Positions 8,712 through 16,100 of a stretch of 46,934 bases of DNA are shown here, in pieces (position 1 is the first letter of the stretch; each line of letters begins with the position of its first letter). The stretch spans positions 1 through 46,934 of the forward strand of contig NZ_BIMB01000055.1 of NCBI RefSeq assembly GCF_004000865.1. Direction: 5' to 3'. The translations under genes were made by a program, and so were the position numbers. Below the pieces are notes generated by a model. The model did not search any database. It was not told where the DNA came from and saw nothing but the letters and a program-made list of their open reading frames with translations. The DNA comes from Paenibacillus elgii NBRC 100335 (GTDB lineage: Bacteria > Bacillota > Bacilli > Paenibacillales > NBRC-103111).

Positions 8712-9164
8712 ATGAGTCTGTGGTTCAAAGAAAAAGCGGTTCAAAAAATAGTCGTAGTGCTTTTCGTTCTTGCGCTTTCAACAGGCTTGGGCACAAGGGA
8801 AGCTTTTGCTTACGTTACGTACAATTGCAGTGACGAGTTCTATACATGTCAAGGGGCATTCCTTCCTCCAGGCTATGGAGAGTCACAAACCCGATCCATT
8901 TATGTCAAGGAGGGAATGGTAATTGATTATGGCTACTTAAGTCTCAATACGACGTCCGAAAGCGTTTATAGTACGACTGTTTCTCTCGTGAGTCTCTATG
9001 ACGGTGTCGTCAAATCCGAAGTCGTTGTGCCTCCGGAAAAAGGCGCCGGGGGATACTATACTGCAACCAGAACAGACTGGTATTCTCTTAAGTTTGAATG
9101 CGAAACGGATCATGCGATGGAATGCTATGGCGACGGTTATTTAAGAGTGCCAATTGAACCATAA
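8712..9164 (+). CDS. Secreted protein of unknown function, tandem paralog 2
   Basis: This is a 150-aa paralog of the preceding gene. The two share MSL-FK at the N terminus, the signal-region stretch TGLGTREA, the motif CSD-x2-Y-x-CQ (here NCSDEFYTCQG) and a C-terminal Cys pair followed by a glycine-rich end (CETDHAMECYGDGYLR). The middle differs a lot, but both have a similar strand pattern (SIYVKEGMVIDYGYL against EIYVPEGQVISYHYK). The N terminus predicts Sec export. The start at 8712 follows AAGGA and matches the paralog; an in-frame ATG at 8700 overlaps that Shine-Dalgarno sequence. There is no recognised function. A tandem duplication followed by divergence is the simplest history. Confidence 0.72.
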   Translation: MSLWFKEKAVQKIVVVLFVLALSTGLGTREAFAYVTYNCSDEFYTCQGAFLPPGYGESQTRSIYVKEGMVIDYGYLSLNTTSESVYSTTVSLVSLYDGVVKSEVVVPPEKGAGGYYTATRTDWYSLKFECETDHAMECYGDGYLRVPIEP

Positions 9165-9197
9165 ATAATGGAGCGTTGGAAGCGGGCCGTCCCGGCC

Positions 9198-9449
9198 TCA
9201 GCTTGTCGCCCGTTCCAAAGCTTCCAAATACGCATAAGCCTCTTCGTTCGAATGGCCGCACATCTCCTCTGAGGCCCGCAGGTTGCCGCATACGGCCGGG
9301 CGTTCCGGACTCCCGAACAATCCGCAGCGGTTATCCGCTGTGAGCTGGGTACAGCGAACCCCGGCAGGCTTGCCTTCCGGCATGCCCGGAATCGGGGAAG
9401 AAATCGATATAACGATGCAGCAAGCGGCGCATCCGACTCGGCATTCCAT
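9198..9449 (-). CDS. YkgJ-type cysteine cluster protein
   Basis: This small 83-aa protein has the YkgJ-family pattern, a predicted zinc- or iron-chelating cysteine cluster (CRVGCAACC at the N terminus, then GVRCTQLTADNRCGLFG, AVCGNL and EEMCG). The family is usually a compact intracellular protein of unknown role, sometimes linked to metal handling. All the expected cysteines are present in this short version. AGGAGGT precedes the ATG with good spacing. It lies on the minus strand between the secreted paralogs and the sugar importer, and appears to be transcribed alone. Confidence 0.8.
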   Translation of the reverse strand: MECRVGCAACCIVISISSPIPGMPEGKPAGVRCTQLTADNRCGLFGSPERPAVCGNLRASEEMCGHSNEEAYAYLEALERATS

Positions 9450-9504
9450 AGTTCTTACCTCCTATTTTTTTGCGCTTCAACCACGCTCTACGACTCATTT
9501 TCTT

Positions 9505-9513
9505 ATTATACCA
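9505..9513 (-). promoter_or_regulatory. Extended -10 promoter of the cysteine-cluster gene
   Basis: On the minus strand TGGTATAAT reads as an extended -10 element (TGn plus TATAAT), about 55 bp upstream of the ATG at 9449. No convincing -35 element was seen, which is acceptable for this promoter class. Confidence 0.45.
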
Positions 9514-9530
9514 TATTCGTTAAGAAGATC

Positions 9531-9559
9531 GGGGAAGCCAATGGGCTTTCCCTTTTTTT
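9531..9559 (+). terminator. Intrinsic terminator, plus strand
   Basis: GGGGAAGCC pairs with GGCTTTCCC around a short loop and is followed by seven T. The nearest plus-strand gene upstream ends at 9164, so transcripts of the secreted paralogs may run antisense through the cysteine-cluster gene to this point. Confidence 0.7.
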
Positions 9560-9635
9560 ATTAGAAATACACTATTAAAAATGGAAATAAATAATAAGTA
9601 GATAATTTTATCCCACCAAAGTTGAAATGTATACC

Positions 9636-9664
9636 TGTGACGCGCCATGGCGCGATTTTATAAT
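9636..9664 (+). promoter_or_regulatory. Sugar-importer promoter with a 14-bp palindromic operator
   Basis: A TATAAT -10 (9659-9664) is preceded 17 bp earlier by the weak -35-like TGTGAC (9636-9641). The perfect palindrome CGCGCCATGGCGCG (9641-9654) fills the spacer. This is the usual position for a repressor operator of the LacI kind, but no regulator gene is adjacent. Confidence 0.55.
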
Positions 9665-9716
9665 AAAAGCAAGGTGAAGGTCACCGATACAAATATGGAA
9701 ATAGGGGGATTCCCAG

Positions 9717-11093
9717 ATGAAGAAAAGTGTACTTTGTTCCGCAAGCGCAGCGCTCTTGCTGACCACCGTACTGGCAGGCTGCGGCAGCTCTGCGCCGGCA
9801 GCGAATAACGACAAAGACAAAGGCGCAGATCCTGGCAAGTCGGCTGCCGGTACGGAGGCGAAGGCCGGCTCGTTCCAAATGACGGTGCGCCACATCAACG
9901 TCCGGGACACGGCGAAATCGACGCTGGAGCTGCTGCAAAAGGTGACGGCGAAAACGGAGCAGGACGTTCCGGGACTTAAGCTGAACCTCGACGGCGTCGA
10001 AGATACCGTCAACCGCGATGTGAAGCTGAAAGCGGAAATGTCCTCCGGCAAGCCGCCGCACATTTTCAACTTATTCGGCGGTGCGGACACCCAGAACTAT
10101 GCCAAGGCAGGCCACTTGCTCCCGTTGAACGATATTCTTAAAGAGCTTGGCTTGTCGGACCAATTCTACAACCTCAGCGAATTTACGGTAGACGGCAAAA
10201 TCTACGGTCTGCCGGAATCCGGTTACGTGGAAGGGTTCTACTACAACAAGAAAATGTTCCAGGACGCCGGCGTACAGGTTCCGAAAAACTGGGAAGAATT
10301 CCTCAAAGTCTGCGAAGCCTTGAAAGCGAAAAAAATTACGCCGATCGCACTGGGCGGCGGACCGGAAAGCGCTTGGGCCATCAACATGCTCGGCAACAGC
10401 TTGTTTGTCGGCTTAGGCGGTACCGAGCTGCAGGAAGGCTTCAAACCGGGCAAAACGAAGTGGACTGACGCTCCGGTTGTAGAAGCGTTCAAGAGGATGA
10501 AGGAATTGAAGGAAAAAGGCTATATCGATCCTAACGTGTTGGGACTGAAATATGCCGAAGGTCAGGCGAAGTTCTACACAGGCCAGGCGGCCATGCTGTT
10601 TGACGGCACGTGGGCGACTTCCGCGGTGCTTGACAAAGAAAAATCGACCGTGAAAGACAATGTCGGCTTCTTCCGTCTTCCGGAGGTTGGCGGCAAAGGC
10701 GACGGCTACATCAACGGCGGCTGGAGTAACGGCTACGGTTTCTCCGCTCACTTGAACGAAAATGAAATGAAAGCCGTGAAAACATTCATCAAAAACTTCT
10801 ACACGGTTGAGAATCAAGCCGATCAACTTAACAAAGCGAACCGGATTCCGGCCATGAAAAACGTTAAAGGCTCGAATGACGCGCATCCGCTGGTTAAAGA
10901 AATCAGTGACGTTCAAGGGTCGTCCAAAGGTGCATTCCCGGCGTTCGACGCTTTGGTTCAGCCGAAAGTGAAGGTAACGCTCGAAACTTCGATGCAAGAG
11001 CTGCTTGGCGGACAAATTGCACCGGAGAAAGTAGCCGAACGCATGCAAAAAACGCAAGAAGAAGCAAATAAAGCCGACGGTGAAAAAAAGTAA
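9717..11093 (+). CDS. Sugar ABC transporter substrate-binding lipoprotein (CUT1, family 1)
   Basis: This is the extracellular binding protein of a carbohydrate ABC importer. The N terminus is a lipoprotein signal peptide ending in the lipobox LAGC, so the mature protein is anchored through a diacylated cysteine (about residue 22). A low-complexity Asn/Asp/Lys linker follows. The solute-binding family 1 fold shows in NLFGGADTQNYAKAGHLLPL, the hinge region YGLPESGYVEGFYYNKKMFQ, and the C-terminal YINGGWSNGYGFSA. The length of 458 aa is normal. A palindromic operator candidate precedes the gene, and two permease genes follow. The sugar cannot be deduced; the family includes binders of raffinose, N-acetylglucosamine and oligosaccharides. 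Confidence 0.9.
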   Translation: MKKSVLCSASAALLLTTVLAGCGSSAPAANNDKDKGADPGKSAAGTEAKAGSFQMTVRHINVRDTAKSTLELLQKVTAKTEQDVPGLKLNLDGVEDTVNRDVKLKAEMSSGKPPHIFNLFGGADTQNYAKAGHLLPLNDILKELGLSDQFYNLSEFTVDGKIYGLPESGYVEGFYYNKKMFQDAGVQVPKNWEEFLKVCEALKAKKITPIALGGGPESAWAINMLGNSLFVGLGGTELQEGFKPGKTKWTDAPVVEAFKRMKELKEKGYIDPNVLGLKYAEGQAKFYTGQAAMLFDGTWATSAVLDKEKSTVKDNVGFFRLPEVGGKGDGYINGGWSNGYGFSAHLNENEMKAVKTFIKNFYTVENQADQLNKANRIPAMKNVKGSNDAHPLVKEISDVQGSSKGAFPAFDALVQPKVKVTLETSMQELLGGQIAPEKVAERMQKTQEEANKADGEKK

Positions 11094-11105
11094 ACAGCTA
11101 AACGA

Positions 11106-11136
11106 GGGTGCCGCCATCGCGCGGCGCCCGCATTTT
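11106..11136 (+). terminator. Intercistronic hairpin after the binding-protein gene (probable attenuator)
   Basis: GGGTGCCGC pairs with GCGGCGCCC around a CATC-rich loop and is followed by the short T-containing tail GCATTTTGC. A partial terminator here would make the binding protein more abundant than the permeases, as is common in sugar ABC operons. Confidence 0.6.
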
Positions 11137-11154
11137 GCTATCGGAGGGTGATCC

Positions 11155-12039
11155 ATGAATAAGGTGCTGAGGAATCCGGTGGCCTACTTAATTTTTGTCG
11201 TCCCGGCCCTGGTTTTGTATGTGACGTTCTATATTGTCCCGCTGTTCTCGTCCTTAAGATATTCCGTCACAAGCTGGAACGGGATTAACGAACCGGTGTT
11301 CAACGGAATCGATAACTTCCTTAAAGCGCTCCAAGACGAAAAGTTTTGGATCGGATTTAAAAATAACGTCTATTTTGTCGGGTTCTCATTAATTATTCAA
11401 GTACCGATCATTATCGCGGTCGGCATTATCATCAGCAGGGCGAAGAAGATGCTGGGGCTCTATAAAGTATCGGTATTTTTGCCGAGCGTGCTGTCGACGG
11501 CTGCGGTCGGGATTATATGGCAATTCATTTACCAACCGGATGCCGGGCTGCTTAATCAGCTTCTCCGCGTTACCGGTTTCGCCGATGTGGCCAAGCCGTG
11601 GCTCGGTAACCCGGATACGGCGATGACTGCGGTGCTTGTAGCGAACGCTTGGCAGTGGACCGGATTTTATATCGTTCTGGTGCTTGCAGCCATCTTCGCG
11701 ATTCCTTCGGAAGTGCTGGAGGCGGCGGAAATCGACGGCGCCGTCGGCTTCAAGAAGGCGTGGCACATTACCGTGCCGCTCATTCGATCGGTCATCGTCG
11801 TCGTCATGCTGCTGTCGATCACAGGCGCGATGAAGGCGCTGGATATCGTATTGATTATGACAAGCGGCGGGCCTTTCGGCAGCTCGGAAGTCATGGCCAC
11901 GTATATGTACAAGCAGGCGTATTCAGCCGGCGAATACGGTTACGCGAATGCCATTGCGATTATCATTTTTGTGTTTACGTCTGTCGTCACGCTTATTTTC
12001 CATCTGTTCACACGCAGGGTAGAGGAGGTTAAATACTGA
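11155..12039 (+). CDS. Sugar ABC transporter permease, first subunit (MsmF/UgpA-like)
   Basis: This is an inner-membrane permease of the CUT1 importer. The 294-aa protein has about six membrane segments, starting with YLIFVVPALVLYVTFYIVPLF, and the conserved EAA motif that docks the ATPase (EAAEIDGAVGFKKAWHITVP, about residues 190-209). GGAGGGTGATCC precedes the ATG. Its stop codon is one base before the start of the second permease, and both follow the binding protein, so they form one transport operon. No ATPase gene is present. In Bacillota such importers commonly use a shared MsmX-type ATPase encoded elsewhere. Confidence 0.92.
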   Translation: MNKVLRNPVAYLIFVVPALVLYVTFYIVPLFSSLRYSVTSWNGINEPVFNGIDNFLKALQDEKFWIGFKNNVYFVGFSLIIQVPIIIAVGIIISRAKKMLGLYKVSVFLPSVLSTAAVGIIWQFIYQPDAGLLNQLLRVTGFADVAKPWLGNPDTAMTAVLVANAWQWTGFYIVLVLAAIFAIPSEVLEAAEIDGAVGFKKAWHITVPLIRSVIVVVMLLSITGAMKALDIVLIMTSGGPFGSSEVMATYMYKQAYSAGEYGYANAIAIIIFVFTSVVTLIFHLFTRRVEEVKY

Positions 12040-12040
12040 C

Positions 12041-12868
12041 ATGAAGAAAGCGTTGGCCAAAAGTATTCCTCATCTCGTCCTGATTCCGTATGTGCTTATC
12101 GTCGTCTACCCGATCTACTTCATTGTGATCTCGTCTTTAAAGAAAAATAACGAGATCATCACGAATCCATGGGGACTCCCTTCGGAGTTTTCCTTTTCGC
12201 ACTATGAGAGCGCGCTGACGAATTCGCATTTGGGCACGTATTTTATTAACAGCCTTTATACCGCTACCATCGCTACGTTCGGGTCCTTGCTGCTCGCCAT
12301 GGGGATCGCCTTTGCGGTCACGAGAATGCGGTTTCCGTCGCTCAGCAAGCTGGTGTACGGGCTGCTGTTGCTCTCGCTGCTCATTCCTCCCGCTTCGCTG
12401 CTGATTCCGCTGTATATTATGGTGAAGGACATGGGGCTGTACAACACCCCTTTGGCGCTCATTATTCCGTATATGGCTTTCGGGATCCCGTTAACCGTCT
12501 TTGTCGTGGCCGCTTTCATGAAGGCGATTCCTACCGAGCTCGAAGAGGCCGGCGTCATGGACGGGCTGTCCGCTTACGGCTTGCTGTTCCGGGTTGTGTT
12601 CCCGCTGTCGCTGCCGACGCTTGTGACGGTGTTCATCATTAACTTCCTCGGCCATTGGAACGAATACGTCATGGCGAACCTATTCCTGTCTACGCAGACG
12701 CTCCGGACGCTGCCCGTGGCGGTCGTCGGGTTTGCGGACAAATTCAACATGAACTACGGCGCCCTGTGCGCTTCGATTAGTATCAGTGTCATCCCGATCA
12801 TTATCATCTTCATCTTTTTGCAAAAGCAAATTATTGAGGGCGTCACGGCGGGCAGTGTAAAGGGGTAA
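12041..12868 (+). CDS. Sugar ABC transporter permease, second subunit (MsmG/UgpE-like)
   Basis: This is the second membrane subunit of the CUT1 importer, 275 aa with about six membrane segments (first VLIPYVLIVVYPIYFIVISS). The EAA loop is present as ELEEAGVMDGLSAYGLLFRV followed by VFPLSLPTL. GAGGAGG in the tail of the previous gene serves as the ribosome binding site, which implies translational coupling. It ends the operon. No terminator was identified right after it; instead there is a 300-bp palindrome-rich non-coding stretch. Confidence 0.92.
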   Translation: MKKALAKSIPHLVLIPYVLIVVYPIYFIVISSLKKNNEIITNPWGLPSEFSFSHYESALTNSHLGTYFINSLYTATIATFGSLLLAMGIAFAVTRMRFPSLSKLVYGLLLLSLLIPPASLLIPLYIMVKDMGLYNTPLALIIPYMAFGIPLTVFVVAAFMKAIPTELEEAGVMDGLSAYGLLFRVVFPLSLPTLVTVFIINFLGHWNEYVMANLFLSTQTLRTLPVAVVGFADKFNMNYGALCASISISVIPIIIIFIFLQKQIIEGVTAGSVKG

Positions 12869-13137
12869 TCACCCCTTCTGCCCGCCTTCGCTGCGTCAAG
12901 GGCGGGGTATCTGCTTCCGGTCGCTGCTCCACCCCACAAAGTGAAGTTGAATCGGGGAAGCTTAGTCCGAGTACTTTGCGGGGACCCCGGGTCTGCAGGA
13001 AATTATTATTAGAAGCCGCTTAGCAGCGGGTATTTCCCGCAGACAAAGGCGAACGCTATTGCTCCTCCAGCAGATACCCCGCCTCAGTATGTATCTCTAA
13101 TTCCAGCCAAAAACCTCTTTCTAAAACATTCAAAATG
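12869..13137. repeat. Non-coding stretch with a nested inverted-repeat element
   Basis: No gene is seen here. A perfect 15-bp inverted pair, GGCGGGGTATCTGCT (12901-12915) and AGCAGATACCCCGCC (13069-13083), encloses a second, nearly perfect pair, GTCTGCAGGAAAT (12991-13003) and ATTTCCCGCAGAC (13032-13044, one mismatch). The inner loop holds the small hairpin AGCCGCTTAGCAGCGG. The 183-bp unit could be a degenerate MITE-like element or a large structured RNA. No target-site duplication was visible at its ends. Confidence 0.55.
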
Positions 13138-13165
13138 AAAAGACCTCTAAGAAACGAGGTCTTTT
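13138..13165. terminator. Bidirectional intrinsic terminator between importer operon and protease gene
   Basis: The perfect 10-bp hairpin AAAAGACCTC / GAGGTCTTTT with an 8-nt loop has T-runs on both strands. It lies 9 bp past the stop codon of the minus-strand protease gene and can also end plus-strand transcripts. Confidence 0.88.
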
Positions 13166-13173
13166 CGCTGTCG

Positions 13174-16100
13174 TTATATTTTGCCTAAGCTGAGCATTAG
13201 CCGATAAATCATGGCCGCTGCCTGAGCGCGGGAGGAGGGCTCATTGCCGGCGAATCTGGTTTCTTCCACTCCGTTAATGATGCCTTTATCGAAGGCATAG
13301 GCTACGAGGGAGCGCCCTTTCGGGGTAAGATTATCGATATCCTTGAAAGGAAGCTCGACGTTCCCGCTCGGAAGCTCAATTCCCAGAGCCTCCACCAGCA
13401 TGGAAACCGCTTCTTCGCGGGTGAGCGGCTGTCGAGCGTCCTCTTCTTGGGCACGCTGGCGCCAATCCGTTTCTTTTCCCAATACCCGGTCCAGCATGAC
13501 CGCAAATTCGGCCCGTGTCACAGAATCGTCGGGAACGAACGAATCATCCGTTTTCCCTGCAATCACGTGTTGGGAGGCAAGAATCTCCATCTCATTCCGC
13601 CCCCAATGCCCGGCTATGTCGGCAAACGTTCGGTGATATTCCAATGCCGCATATGAGCCTGGGCGGGAAAGGGTGCCAACGAGCCCGTCGCCGTTGCGGG
13701 CGGACGCTCTGTCAAAGCTCCATCCGGTTTCCCGGTCTTTGCGGTACAACCCTGCTTTTTGCCCGGCGGCTGTCTTGCTGTCGAGCTTTAAGGTAAGGGT
13801 AATCGGTTGGCCGAAGACGTCATTAGAATGGTAGACGGATACGATCGGTGAAACTATGGTCGCGCTTCTCGTCGCCATCGGTTGAATACCGCCTAACCCT
13901 TCGGCGCTGACGGCCATATTGATTTTCAGACCTTCCTTAGTTCTAAACTCCGAGAGCGCAGCATTCGGAATTTCGATAGCGAAAGAGCTGCCGGTAATGA
14001 TCATCCGCTTGCCTGAGGCCAGTAAACGATCGGTGGTGGCCGGGTCCAGTTCAACGATAACGGAATGAAACTTGGTCAGGCTGACGGAAGTGAAATTCAT
14101 CGTTATGGCTTCCGTTTTTCCCTTGGCCAATTGGCGCTCTATTTCATCCTTGGAGATGGAAATGACCGCCGTCTCCACTCCGTTATTCGACGCTGCCTTT
14201 AAGTAACCGATAATTCTGCCGTCGTCCATGATTTTCAGCCGATCATCCACCTTCGGTCCGGTGGTAAATGACGACGGCGGCAGTGCCGGGGCCGACTCAG
14301 AGTCTGATTCTGAATCCGGTTCCGGTTTTGGTTCCGGCACAGGTACAGGCTTCGGCTCAGGCTTGGGTTCAGGTTTCGGTTCCGGCTGTGGCCGTGTTTC
14401 GCTTTCCACCGTAATTGCAGCCGATGTTGAAGCACCGGCATAGGTGATAAAAATAGTCGTTTGTCCCGCCTTGATCCCGCGAACAAGGCCCGTCTGATCT
14501 ACAGTCGCAACTTTGTTATCCGAAGACGTGAAGTTCAGCCCCGAAGTCACGGGAATTGTCTTAAAGCCTCCGTTCGAATACACATCCGAATAGACGTTGG
14601 AATATACGGAGGCCGTCACGCTTAGCCGGACTGTGTCGCCCGCTTTCAACGCCGCTTGGGAAGGAGTGACGGCGATGGAGGCCACACCCGGAGGCGGATC
14701 GGCGGGAACGCCGGTGATTTTGTTGATTTTGGCCCGAATCATGAAATTGCCGATCGTCGTCGAACGCGACCATTGATCGCCGTCCTTTTTCCAAGAGCGT
14801 TTGAAGTTTTCACGGTTATTGTCAACGGCCAAGCCGGGAACATCCGGGTACACTCCGGTTTGCAGGTAGGCTATGTAAAAGTCGCCGTTAAGAATGACCG
14901 GGTTTTGAAAAGCAACGTCGGTCCATGTGCCGTCTGTTTTGGCTGTTCCGTCATAAGGTCCCGCGACCATTTTCCCCGGGATGCCATCGATCGGATCGGC
15001 TTCATAGATCGCATATTGGAAGCGGGTTCCTCCCGGTGCCGGCCAACCTTCGTTCCAAAAGAAAAAGCGCGCCCCCGTCACCTGCGAAGGGCTGTCCGTC
15101 GTCATCCGCACCGCATAGCCGTTCCCGGCGACGTGATACGCAAGCGCGTTATCCGCCTTGCCGCTATCGTAGGCCAGTTCATTCGGAGTACCGGTAAATG
15201 ATTGCAGTCTTACAGGTTGGACGAGCGTTTGATCTCCCTGCACATGAATCGGCGTGTTTTCGGATAAGTAGCCGAGCGCGGAAATCAGCAGGGTATAATC
15301 GCCTTCATACGCTTCTATGGAAAATGTTCCCTGCACATCAGTAATTGCAGGTGTCGTTCGAAGATCCTCCATCGTTCGGACATTGGCGCCTGCAATCGGT
15401 TTTCCTGTCTGCCGATCGGTAATTTGCCCTGTTATCCGTCCCTTGGCCAAAGGCTGCAGATGGAAGTCCGCCTTGACGGTGCGGTCCTTTTGAATGCTGA
15501 CCGTCCGGGTTACGGGACGATAACCGTAAGCTTCGACACGCAGCGTGTAGTCTCCGGGCGGGTGTTTCAGCGTATACCGGCCGGTTCCCGTCACGGTTTT
15601 CGTCGAGCGGTCCGTCTCAAGCACCGTGACGGTAGCGTCGGCGGGCAGAGAAGACGCTGCTGCGTCGATGCTCTGCAAGGAAAAGCTCTTCGTAGCGCGC
15701 ATGGCTTGCAAAGAAGGCCTGAAGCCCGACCGCGCCGGCTGCTCGTCATCGTTAGCGTTAGCCTGGCTTGCCGATTTCGATTTGACCGGAGGCGTTTCTC
15801 TTACTTCGAAATCGTCGATGTACCATCCTGCGCTGCCTATCGAATTTTTGCTTATAAGATGAAAACGCACTTTGATTTTGTGACCGACATAGTTTCCTAG
15901 CCCGATTTCTTCCAAAACCCAAAATCTTGTCGGCTGCTTTGGATATTGAGCGATTTTGTCCCATGTCGCGCCGTTATCCTTGCTGACTTCGACATACGCT
16001 TTATCGAATTCGTCCAAATCATGCCACTGCTGAAAATAGACCGAGGCAGACTGTGCCCGAGTCAGATCGATTTCAGGGGAGATCAGGCTTTGGTCGCTGT

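Noticed and set aside
12869..13083. Possible tRNA or classic riboswitch in the palindrome-rich gap
   Set aside because: The stems do not give a cloverleaf and no known riboswitch core was found.
14330..14400. A repetitive stretch that could be taken for a tandem-repeat locus
   Set aside because: It encodes the Pro/Glu/Lys spacer of the subtilase (repeats of PKPE), a common wall-spanning linker, and is not a CRISPR or regulatory repeat.
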